A stretch of 64,000 nt of DNA from Blattamonas nauphoetae (taxonomy: Eukaryota > Preaxostyla > Oxymonadida). The position numbers were made by a program, and so were the translations under genes. The notes under the pieces are model-generated. The model saw only the letters and a program-made list of their open reading frames with translations, searched no databases and had not been told where the DNA came from. The stretch lies in contig JARBJD010000032.1 in NCBI GenBank assembly GCA_033064195.1, forward strand, positions 340,069 to 404,068. Reading direction: 5' to 3'. This document shows, one piece after another, positions 34,628-45,064 of the stretch (position 1 is its first letter; each line of letters starts with the position of its first letter).

Positions 34628-36448
34628 CTACTTTTTCGTCATTGTTTCTTCCTTCAGTTTCTTTTTGTCTTTCTTTACTTTCTTCTCATGTTTCTGAGCC
34701 TTCTCCTTCTTTTTGGCCTTCTTGTGACTCTTTTCCTTCGATGAATGAGTTCTTTTCTTCTTTTGAATTGATGGTTCCCATTCTCCTTGACTAAGAATTC
34801 TTTTCTTCTGTTTCTGTGTGATTTGAATTGATGGAGGTTGAATGCAATTGTCTCCAAGGCTTTGGAGCGTTGCCTGGATCCCCTGGAGATTGCATTGGGC
34901 AATGTTTGAAAGTGACAGTGTACGAAAGAACGGAGCATATTGATTTGTGCTGCTGAGTCCGAATGAGTGACAAACAGCGAGGATATGTCTGCAGGGGAGG
35001 TCCCCTGATTGATTGTGGATACACTCACACACCAGGCGTCCTTCCTTGAAGTGGACAGGAAAGCCTTCTTGTTTGTCCATTGATGTCACTTGATATGAAG
35101 TTCCATCCACTTGAAGAACTGTTTGAGTCGTTGATGCCACTATTTCACTGTGATTCATTTCAGTAACAGTGTCAGGGACATCTTGAACAAGTTTACCCAC
35201 GTTCATCTGATATCTTGCCCAGGTATCAAGCATTTGAATATAGAACCGTTGAAAGAATGAAGTGGGGAGGAGTTCTCGGTATGGGAGAAGACGAGCGTTC
35301 TGAATTTCCACCGTCTGACTCGTAATTCTGCCAAAGCAGGGCAAGCGGAAATGTGCCACAGTCCATTTCGATTTATCGATTGCATCCAAGTAGGTATAGG
35401 CTTCTCCATTTCTTTCCGCTAATGCAGTCATAGTCTGAGAGTGTACTAGAGAATCTTCAGCTCGTGCGGCAGTGAAGAGTGTGGCAACAGCTTCCTTCAC
35501 AGTTTCTTTCTCTTGATCCTTCAAGTGATGTTTGAGGTTTGTGGCGAGATGATGCACACAGAAGTGATGGTCGTATTCAGGAAAAGAGGTCGCTATTGCT
35601 GGAACCAGGGCGGAGCCACGATCACTGATGATGACTCTCGGTTTTTTCAGTGAATCAAGGTGTGTTTTCGAAAACTCAAAAAATGTTTGCCAATTCCTTT
35701 GTGTTTCAGAACCGAAGATCCCCAAACTGATGATATGCACATGTTTTAGTGCATCCACACAGGTCATCAAGAACAGACATTGTTGGATCTCCCATTTGAA
35801 GAAGGTGGCATCAACACAAATAATTGGAAGAGAATTGTCAAGGATCGTATTCCCATGAGGAACGACCAACACACAGTTTTCGAATCGATTATCAGCAGAA
35901 TGAACAACAAATTTGGCAGTTTGATTTCGTGTACAAATTTCGGAGAGGATTGCGGTTAATCTACTCCATTCCTCCTCCTTCGAGATTGAACGTTGACACT
36001 CCACTTCTTTTCTAATAATGCGTGAAGTTTCAAGCGAGACTGTTGAGCCAAATGTTGAAAGGATATGCTCTTTTGTTGATTGTCGGGAACAAAAACTCGT
36101 GCTTGGAGGATTCGTAAGAAGAGTTTTGGCGATTACCTCAGCAGGGAGTTGTGGGCTTTTTCCACATGGTGTGTTTCTGTGGAGATCTTGATACGTTTCA
36201 ATAATCCACTCATCTTCTGTTCCTTTTTTAAGAAATATTCGAAATGGGCATTCTGATGATCGACAGGTTACAACAAATGTGTCAGGTTTCGGAGTGCCAT
36301 TCTTGGTTTTTTGGCCTGTCCGAACTTTGAAGCGAGGTGAAAATCGATTCGAAGCAGCATAGAGCCAGAAGAAGGATTTGGCCTCGGCGGTGGAAGGGAA
36401 AGATTGGCCAGCCTCTATATCAAAGGAGTGACTTTGGAAGAAAGTCAT
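34628..36448 (-). CDS. MULE transposase (606 residues)
   Basis: Intronless frame with ATG at 36448. The N-terminal DNA-binding part has CRSSECPF followed by a conserved Trp (WIIETY) and H-x-N, like the FAR1/WRKY-GCM1 type zinc domains of MULEs. The catalytic DDE core follows: Asp213 in IICVDATFF, Asp276 in VIISDRGSAL, the conserved FCVHHLATNLKHH, and a later Glu in TSQTVEIQN. A SWIM zinc finger (CECIHNQSGDLPCRH, about 476-490) and a Lys-rich, nuclear-signal-like tail complete it. The enzyme cuts at the element's inverted ends and moves it. All landmarks are present without interruption, so it may be active. Confidence 0.92.
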   Translation of the reverse strand: MTFFQSHSFDIEAGQSFPSTAEAKSFFWLYAASNRFSPRFKVRTGQKTKNGTPKPDTFVVTCRSSECPFRIFLKKGTEDEWIIETYQDLHRNTPCGKSPQLPAEVIAKTLLTNPPSTSFCSRQSTKEHILSTFGSTVSLETSRIIRKEVECQRSISKEEEWSRLTAILSEICTRNQTAKFVVHSADNRFENCVLVVPHGNTILDNSLPIICVDATFFKWEIQQCLFLMTCVDALKHVHIISLGIFGSETQRNWQTFFEFSKTHLDSLKKPRVIISDRGSALVPAIATSFPEYDHHFCVHHLATNLKHHLKDQEKETVKEAVATLFTAARAEDSLVHSQTMTALAERNGEAYTYLDAIDKSKWTVAHFRLPCFGRITSQTVEIQNARLLPYRELLPTSFFQRFYIQMLDTWARYQMNVGKLVQDVPDTVTEMNHSEIVASTTQTVLQVDGTSYQVTSMDKQEGFPVHFKEGRLVCECIHNQSGDLPCRHILAVCHSFGLSSTNQYAPFFRTLSLSNIAQCNLQGIQATLQSLGDNCIQPPSIQITQKQKKRILSQGEWEPSIQKKKRTHSSKEKSHKKAKKKEKAQKHEKKVKKDKKKLKEETMTKK

Positions 36449-36515
36449 GTTGAAGAATGGATCGGATCAGAGAGAGGACCGTTCGCTGGGAGCAATGAGA
36501 AGATAGAAAGAGAGG

Positions 36516-38680
36516 TGATATGACCCGCCAGTGTGTTTCTCCTCTTATTTTTTCATACTCTCCTCGTTTTACAGCTCGTATTACCGAATTATTGACGATC
36601 GCAATCAGATGGACGATGATCCGTTGGCTATGCAAAGGGATCGACAGTGACACGTGATATGACCCGCCAGTGTGTTTCTCCTCTTATTTTTTCATACTCT
36701 CCTCGTTTTACAGCTCGTATTACCGAATTATTGACGATCGCAATCAGATGGACGATGATCCGTTGGCTATGCAAAGGGATCGACAGTGACACGTGATATG
36801 ACCCGCCAGTGTGTTTCTCCTCTTATTTTTCATACTCTCCTCGTTTTACAGCTCGTATTACCGAATTATTGACGATCGCAATCAGATGGACGATGATCCG
36901 TTGGCTATGCAAAGGGATCGACAGTGACACGTGATATGACCCGCCAGTGTGTTTCTCCTCTTATTTTTCATACTCTCCTCGTTTTACAGCTCGTATTACC
37001 GAATTATTGACGATCGCAATCAGATGGACGATGATCCGTTGGCTATGCAAAGGGATCGACAGTGACACGTGATATGACCCGCCAGTGTGTTTCTCCTCTT
37101 ATTTTTCATACTCTCCTCGTTTTACAGCTCGTATTACCGAATTATTGACGATCGCAATCAGATGGACGATGATCCGTTGGCTATGCAAAGGGATCGACAG
37201 TGACACGTGATATGACCCGCCAGTGTGTTTCTCCTCTTATTTTTTCATACTCTCCTCGTTTTACAGCTCGTATTACCGAATTATTGACGATCGCAATCAG
37301 ATGGACGATGATCCGTTGGCTATGCAAAGGGATCGACAGTGACACGTGATATGACCCGCCAGTGTGTTTCTCCTCTTATTTTTTCATACTCTCCTCGTTT
37401 TACAGCTCGTATTACCGAATTATTGACGATCGCAATCAGATGGACGATGATCCGTTGGCTATGCAAAGGGATCGACAGTGACACGTGATATGACCCGCCA
37501 GTGTGTTTCTCCTCTTATTTTTTCATACTCTCCTCGTTTTACAGCTCGTATTACCGAATTATTGACGATCGCAATCAGATGGACGATGATCCGTTGGCTA
37601 TGCAAAGGGATCGACAGTGACACGTGATATGACCCGCCAGTGTGTTTCTCCTCTTATTTTTTCATACTCTCCTCGTTTTTACAGCTCGTATTACCGAATT
37701 ATTGACGATCGCAATCAGATGGACGATGATCCGTTGGCTATGCAAAGGGATCGACAGTGACACGTGATATGACCCGCCAGTGTGTTTCTCCTCTTATTTT
37801 TTCATACTCTCCTCGTTTTACAGCTCGTATTACCGAATTATTGACGATCGCAATCAGATGGACGATGATCCGTTGGCTATGCAAAGGGATCGACAGTGAC
37901 ACGTGATATGACCCGCCAGTGTGTTTCTCCTCTTATTTTTTCATACTCTCCTCGTTTTACAGCTCGTATTACCGAATTATTGACGATCGCAATCAGATGG
38001 ACGATGATCCGTTGGCTATGCAAAGGGATCGACAGTGACACGTGATATGACCCGCCAGTGTGTTTCTCCTCTTATTTTTTCATACTCTCCTCGTTTTACA
38101 GCTCGTATTACCGAATTATTGACGATCGCAATCAGATGGACGATGATCCGTTGGCTATGCAAAGGGATCGACAGTGACACGTGATATGACCCGCCAGTGT
38201 GTTTCTCCTCTTATTTTTTCATACTCTCCTCGTTTTACAGCTCGTATTACCGAATTATTGACGATCGCAATCAGATGGACGATGATCCGTTGGCTATGCA
38301 AAGGGATCGACAGTGACACGTGATATGACCCGCCAGTGTGTTTCTCCTCTTATTTTTTCATACTCTCCTCGTTTTACAGCTCGTATTACCGAATTATTGA
38401 CGATCGCAATCAGATGGACGATGATCCGTTGGCTATGCAAAGGGATCGACAGTGACACGTGATATGACCCGCCAGTGTGTTTCTCCTCTTATTTTTTCAT
38501 ACTCTCCTCGTTTTACAGCTCGTATTACCGAATTATTGACGATCGCAATCAGATGGACGATGATCCGTTGGCTATGCAAAGGGATCGACAGTGACACGTG
38601 ATATGACCCGCCAGTGTGTTTCTCCTCTTATTTTTTCATACTCTCCTCGTTTTACAGCTCGTATTACCGAATTATTGATA
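36516..38680 (-). repeat. Right MULE array, 16 units of 138/139 bp
   Basis: Sixteen occurrences of gatatgacccgccagtg can be counted, the inverted form of the left-array unit. Units 3-5 from the inner side are the 138-bp variant (shorter T run). One unit near 37671 has an extra T in the ctcgtttt run. The array is roughly twice as long as the left one. Confidence 0.95.
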
Positions 38681-38808
38681 TTTGAATTTGTACTCATTCT
38701 TTCACCAGTTTCTCTCAATTTCTCCTCGCGATTCGCCTCCCTTCGTGCTAATCCTGCATGTTTTGCCATTTCTACGTCTTATTTATCCCTTGTCTGCAAT
38801 CCCCAAAA

Positions 38809-38851
38809 CCGATCAATCGCCACCTCCGAGACGGAGGTGGCGATTGATCGG
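38809..38851. repeat. Perfect 20-bp-stem hairpin in right MULE end
   Basis: Mirror copy of the hairpin at 32724-32766, with the loop reading AGA. Both hairpins lie about 60 bp inside the outer inverted repeat. Confidence 0.95.
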
Positions 38852-38966
38852 TGGTGTCCAAATTCCGGTTTTGAAAACCACTTTAGGTGTCCAAATTTTG
38901 GTGAAAATGACAGGTGGGTCGTTCCCACTCAGAATCGACACCCCATTTTTATTGGATTTATTTATA

Positions 38967-40021
38967 GATGTGGGACACAAAACAATTTGGAGACATAATT
39001 CGCTTTTCTACCTAAATAAGAATCAATTTCTGTTGGAGAGTGAATTACAGGTTGTAGGGAGCCTATTACACATCCTCACTAAGTATGAACTAAATTGGAG
39101 ATGGTCCAAATTCTCGATCCTTTTTCCACTTTATGATGGGTCTCTCCATTTTTCAGAACTGATCATTACATCACATTACCCAAAAAAATCATCAATACAA
39201 ACAGTAGTGAAATACAAGTGATATGACCGAAGTCTGAGTGACGTTTCTCCGCCATCTTATTGCAGAGATCTCCTCCTGTGTCATGGATCATCGTATTAAC
39301 AACATGAAATCCATGCATCTGCCTAAAAATGTGAAGAGAATGAAAAGTAAGGAATAAAAATGAGAGCAAACCTGAAAAACACGGGAAATATGCTGGATCT
39401 GAACTGATTGGTGGAGTGACCAAACTGTTCGTCTAATTTGTTGAATCAATAAAGTTTGACCGACAAACACTGAAAATGAGGAAAAGAGGAAGAGAATGAG
39501 TGATGAAGGAGAGAGACAGATCCATGCAAGAAAAATGAAGCAACAATTGCATTCCATAAAAGAGCGAATTGAGCTTTGATTGGTGGAAAGCATACCGGGA
39601 TTGCACTGCAGTGACCATCAGGTCATTGTCCGTGAGTGCGTTAATCTTTAAGACAGGATCCTTGAATGGGGATTTTTGAGCGGGCAAGGGGGTATTTTGG
39701 ATGTTTGATCCCATCCATTATTGGGTTTCTCAATTTTTTCGGACTCTTGTTATTAGGTTTGTGCCATGTCATCTGAGACGTGGAAGGTGAGAAGGACTGG
39801 GATATGACTTTTTTCGGAGAACGGAGATTTTGTCGCATTGATTGTGGGAAGATCAGACGTTGATCCTCCTTTCTCCACTTCAAGACAATTTTTCCTTTCC
39901 GTTGACTTTTGTGGCGTGAACAGACCAGTTCACGAATTATTTTCACAAATATTAGACCTTAATTGTCAATAGATCGCTCAAAGAGGGAATTATGTCCCGA
40001 AATTGAATTATGTCCCATGTC
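38967..40021 (-). mobile_element. 1055-bp TA-flanked TIR element, copy 1
   Basis: It is bounded by TA on both sides (38965-38966 and 40022-40023), with imperfect inverted ends GATGTGGGACA and GACATGGGACA that continue through a shared ACATAATTC block. It is nearly identical to 53911-54966 in the opposite orientation. Minus-strand frames include a basic segment (SQRKGKIVLKWRKEDQ) and MGSNIQNTPLPAQKSPF. None matches a transposase I know, so this is probably a non-autonomous DNA transposon. Its left end lies 51 bp from the MULE. Confidence 0.85.
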
Positions 40022-40230
40022 TATTACTCCTTTTTTCAAAATCAACATAAAAATTGGGGCAAAACCTTATTTGAGTTGTATTTCTCCGATTCTGAAGAAA
40101 AGTGCGGCAATGGGTTGATCCCACCGATGGAGTTGATTTCACGAGTTCAGGAAACAATGGTCACTATAAGGTACATAGCTCAAATTACGAGGTAAAATGG
40201 AAGAGATGCCGATGGCTCAATGATGAGAAA

Positions 40231-43200
40231 TTAAAGGACAGATAATGTTAACAAGTTCGACAAGAAAACAACACCCAACGCGATGGCAACTCCTTCAGTG
40301 TGCCTCTCTAGTGTAGTTCTCGGCACAGCTTGAGAACCGTGAATGTGTCGGTGTTGGCTGTGTAAGAGTGGGTTCTGGCTGTGCAGATCGTCTGTCGAGG
40401 GTTGGGCACAGATCACTCCTGTTTTTTCTTGAGTCTGACGATCAGACGACGCGCCGTTTGAAGGTGACGGTCGTGGACTTGGTGTCAGAGCGATGAGAGA
40501 GGCATACGAGAGGAGTCGCGATTGACGAGACACTTTCACTGGTTTGTTGTTGGCAGTTGGTTTGAGGAGAGAAGTCGAGACACTGCCTTCCTTCGGAGCA
40601 GCTCGAATACCATGCCGTTGTGTCTGATGACGAAGAGACGAGGGAGGATGAACGGCGATGTCTGGAGCGATGCGAGTGATGTCTGCCCGATCTGTGTCGA
40701 CGTCGTGATGAGTGTGTCCACTGCGAGCTGGATTTGGGGCGCGTGGAGAGCAGACAAACGAGTAATCCAGCGCTGAGTGGAGATTTATAGTTCCGAAGTG
40801 ATTGCTTAAGTCTGGGAAGGAGTGACGGACGAAGCTCGTGCGAGTTGTGCTGCTTTTCACTTTGCCTTTCTCGCTTCGTCAATCTCCTGCTCCGCAATCC
40901 GCTCCTTCTTCAGCTTCTTCTCCTTCAGCTTCTTCTCCATGAACTCCAATTCCTTTCTGTCCGAAGAGCGAAGGGAAGAACGCGCCAGGTACCCGTTTTG
41001 GAGGTGTCGCATTCTTCATCGTGCGTGCTGTCACCCAACACGCTGTCCCATCCAACGCGGTGAAGAACACCCGGCGGGCAGTGTGTGGGCGTTTCGAGGA
41101 ATACGCTTCGGTCACTTCGGTGACGACAGGTGCGACTGGAATGGACGACGATGCTTTCAAAACAGGCGAGAGGAGAAGCGAGGCGTGTGACGAACTTGAA
41201 GACGTCGCACTGGACTGTCGCTGTTCGTTGCTCGACGTGGACGAGTTCGAGGGATTCGTCATACCTGACAGAATTGGGGTGGCTCGCATTGAAGGTCTGA
41301 CAGTTATCGACCCGTCTGTTGTCTTGAAGAAGAGGATAGGCAGGCGTATGGGAGGACCGAACTTGGCTGCTGGCTTCTTCGTCGAGTGGTCGCAGTCGAC
41401 AGTCACGTTGCCGACGGGAGTGAAGTGGATGTGCTTGTTGTCTGGTTCGGTGATCACAATCTTCTTCTTCTCAGCCGAGTTCCCTGGATCGACAATGCGA
41501 TGTCCTCTGACCTGTTGAACTGGTTGAGGAACGACCAGATCTTCTTCTGGACGAGTGAGATGAGGATGCGCGGCGAGTTGGGGTGCTCCACACACAATAT
41601 CGCCTTCATCGGCGCGAGGGACTCGGTTTCTTGTTCGTACTTCTCAACCAGCTTCGGGCTGTCTCCGAATGCGAAAGAGTGGAAGACTCGAGTCCCATCC
41701 GCGTGATGGACAACCCGCTCTCCGGTGTTGTGCTGCACAATTGAGACTCTGTCTACACGCGTGCGGACACTCGTTGTCTCGTCGCTGTTGATGGCCTCGA
41801 CAGATCGAATCGGAGGAAGAGCGGACGGATTGAGTGTGGAGGAGGTGGGGAGCAGGAAGAACGCTGGAAGGTGCTGAGTGATGGCGTTGAGATTGTGAGG
41901 AAGCGTCTGGAGCGATCGTTCTCTTCTCTGAGTTGTGGTTTCGCGATGGCGCAGCTCTCTTCCGCTGCTTGGTCGATCGGAAGATGAGACGGGAGGGAGA
42001 CATCTTTGAAGCAGTCGCGAAGGAGGATTATGACAGGATCGTCGCAGTCAGCAAAGTCGATGTCGGGTGGGAGGAGAGGGGATGGCTGGGTTGTGGTCGA
42101 CACTCCTTTGTGAAGAGTGTTCGATGAGGACGTCTTTGAGATTGAGGCAGGGTCCGCAGAATGGAGAAGGCGAGTGAAGTGTGCAGTGAAGACACGACGA
42201 ACCACTTCCTGCGCTTCTTCTGTAGTTGTCTCGAACGGATTGTCAATTGTCTCTTCCACTGTCGCTCTGTTCCTTCCTTTTCTCGATGTTTTTGCTGTTT
42301 TGTGGAGCGATCGGTGATGGTTCAGTTTTCTTCGCTTTCGCCTTCTTTCCTTTCATCGCCTTGAGATCGTCGTCTTCAGCTTCTTCCTCAATAGGAATCT
42401 GCATCCAACACACCTTCTCTCCATTTCGATACCGCAGAATCCCATCCTTCCCCTGCTCGTTCGAAAACACTCTTGCAGCCTCGATAAACGCTTGACACGA
42501 TTTGTGACGGTGGTCGAGGAGAGTCTGTGTCGAGATCGCTGTTCTGTCTGGCATCAGAAGATGTCCGAATCCTCTCCCCGTCTGCTCCGTCCCTTCCCCA
42601 GCGATGGGCGCGGCTGTCACTCGAACTGTTCCTGTCTCGCTGTCGATCGACACAACTTGACCGCCGACTGTGGAGGATGTGACGTCGTACGGAATTGAAT
42701 CTGAATTGTCTGATTTGTGTGTCTTCATCGACACTGTTGTCTTGTCTGAGATTGAGGATGTGAAGGACGGTGTGGAGACGTAGTCAAAGTGGACTGGCGC
42801 TGTTGGTGATGGGAGGGTGTCTTCGTGGAATGCATTTCCATTGATGATCAAGGCAGGCGACGAGCTGTTCAAAGAATACGAAGGTATATTAGAGATGACG
42901 GATTGCCCCACAGTGAGTGAGTGAGAGGCAGGCAGAATGGCATCTCTGAACACAGGCATGAACAGCGAGCGAGAGGGTTCCGTATCAATCGCGTGTGGAG
43001 ATACTGCACGTCAGCCGTGACAACCAATTTCGCGATGTGTGATGGGTGCAGTTGAGACGACGCATACTGACTTCGGAAAATGTCCTCGCCAGCGGCGGGA
43101 TTCTTTTGGTTGGTGATGGTCTGCTTGACTTGGGCGAGGGCTGGCAACACGTCAAAAGCATAATTTTGGATGGATGTCATTTGGTAGGCGAGGGACTTGA

Positions 43201-44290
43201 TCTGCGAGGAGATGTCGGGGAGGAGGTGGGAGGAGACAGTCTCCTGTTTGAAGTATGAGTGGACGGAGGAGAGGAGAGGCGAGAGAAACACGTTGAGTGG
43301 AGAAGTGTTGTCGATGGGCGAAGGAGCCATCTTAAATGGGATTCCAAATCGATGGAATTCGCTGACGAGTCTGTCTTTGTGCGGTCCTCTGAGCGAAACG
43401 GCGAGATATTCCCGATTTGGCATGAAACGAGTCTGAGCTGATGACTTGACTTGTTCAAGTTGGTCTCCCTGCGAAGGATTTGCTTGTTCCATTTCTTTGT
43501 TCTGGCAGAGCTCCCTTTCAGCTCGTCGGAGGTCGTTGACAGCAATTTGATATGCTGTTCCAACCGATGCGAGTGGGACTGATTCGAGGATCTCGCGGAG
43601 TGAGAGAGCAAACGACAAGAGAGTTGGAGAGATCGATGCAGTTTGCTGTCCCTCGTCAGGATTGGAGAACATGGCGAGTGTGTCTGCTGAGAGTGGGATA
43701 TCCGTTTGCGGTTGAAGGCCGATCTGAAGACGAGCTCGTCGTCTCATGGAGAAAGTGTGGCCTCTCCGATGGAAGGCACTCACCGACGTCTCAATTGACG
43801 CTCAGACTCGCTCGACTGTCCGTTTTCCTGTTCCTTTCACTTTCTCATTCCCATTCGCCATGTTCCGCCTTCCTCGCTGGAATGTTTGGTTTGTTAGATC
43901 AACAACGATTATTCCCCCAATCACTGCATAACATCCAGCAAACGGTGTGATAGAATCATCTGTAAAGGTTTTTGTTGTCTGTGCAACTGAAATATCTCCT
44001 CCATTTCCACTGGATGAGCATGGGTTCATTTGTATTCATCGGCAATGCTAATCGAATGTCAGCTGTGCAGAATGATGTTTCCAGTTGTTTCGTTGAAGTG
44101 CTAGACATCTTTTTTCATGCTTTTCGTGTTCGTTCTGTTGTCTTGAAGTCCTTCTTGGCTTTCTTTATCCTGATCTCCAGACTCGTCCTCCATCATGAAA
44201 GCGGAATAATCTGGCTCCAGAAAGGATGTAGTCTATATCCAATACCCCATAGTCATGATACGTTGGATCAGCTCTTCCCCTTCGTTTCAT
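40231..44290 (-). CDS. SPAG17: SPAG17/PF6-like flagellar central-apparatus protein (multi-exon, model approximate)
   Basis: Consecutive minus-strand segments in changing frames read as exons of one gene: 44290-43802, about 43724-43000, 42959-42243, 42259-41753, 41738-41454, 41595-40879 and 40860-40231. Landmarks match SPAG17 in order: VVHHADGTRVFHSF (SPAG17 has VDHADGTRITTF), then ILCVEHPNSPRIL, then RLFVIRHNGMVFELLR (SPAG17 has RFFVMYADGSGMELLR). A Lys-rich coil (KELEFMEKKLKEKKLKKERI) lies near 40900. SPAG17/PF6 builds the C1a projection of the 9+2 axoneme central pair and is needed for flagellar beating. Clear junctions include an intron from gtctga (about 43804) to ttcag. The start at 44290 and several internal splices are inferred. 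It sits between transposons but looks like an old host gene. Confidence 0.62.
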
Positions 44291-45064
44291 AAAAGTGAGA
44301 TCTGGTCGATCGAAATCTGGTTCATCATCCCAAAGAGTAACTCGAACAATGTGTAGTTGACTATGTTTGTCCTATGTGACTGATGATCGTAAAAAGCCAC
44401 TGAGATGACAATGAAACATTACAATCATGGTAAATGGAGAAAATGCGAACCTGAAGATGTGAATCGGCAAAAGAACATGAACAAAGAAATATTCTTTGTT
44501 TCTTCGCAAAAATCTGGGAAAAGACAAAAACATGCGAGAGATTTTGACTCGTGAAGGGCAAAAAGTCTGATCTCGTCCTGACAACAAGAGTGGTTTCCAC
44601 GGTGACAACGATCGAGACATTTGAGAGATGGACAGATGAATAGAAGAGACTGGCAATGGATTTGAAAGAAATATTAACAATATATCCAAAAATATCAGAC
44701 AGATTGCAGGTTTCATCGGTTGATCGTGAGAAGTTGGTTTGACAATCTGAAAAGAGGGATTGTTTGATGATATCGCGTCTTTGAGGAACTAGTGGCGGAA
44801 AGAGGCTAATACATCCGAATGAGAACTGTCAGAAGACATAAGAACGGATATTGAGAGAATGGAGGAAGAAAAAAGAAAAGATGGGTCGGATCAACGCAAG
44901 ATGTGATCTGATGAAGAGATAAGGTTTTGCCCCACAAAACTGCTTGAATATAATGAAAGAAATGCTTTGCAACAATAAAATGAGGGTGTTCATTCTGTAC
45001 AAAACTAGCTCAGGTGTAAAAATTTCGGTGAATTCGATCAAAAGTGTCCATTTGGGTGACAATA
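44291..45064. other. Intergenic, no gene seen
   Basis: AT-rich sequence with only short, featureless frames. It ends in a 40-bp relic of the MULE end (45011-45050) next to the 2.5-kb TIR element. Confidence 0.4.
45011..45050 (-). repeat. Relic of the MULE outer end
   Basis: Forty bases match the reverse complement of 32625-32664 with one mismatch, including the end motif TTCACCGAAATTT in inverted form. No array, hairpin or transposase lies next to it. Confidence 0.85.

Larger units (their letters stand above)
32625..38915 (-). mobile_element. Mutator-like DNA transposon (MULE) with tandem-array inverted ends, apparently intact
   Basis: The outer inverted repeats run from about 32660 inward and from 38915 inward, and continue through a hairpin segment into 138/139-bp tandem arrays in mirror orientation. 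A 606-residue MULE transposase lies between the arrays. The left end may begin earlier, at 32625, where an extra copy of the end motif TTCACCGAAATTT is present. That end recurs as a relic at 45011-45050. I could not find a convincing 8-11 bp target duplication, so exact borders are uncertain. Total length is about 6.3 kb. The open transposase and matching ends suggest recent insertion. Confidence 0.85.

Noticed and set aside
32897-38680. Regular 138/139-bp repeats considered as a CRISPR array
   Set aside because: Units are contiguous without variable spacers, and the two arrays are mirror images around a eukaryotic MULE transposase.
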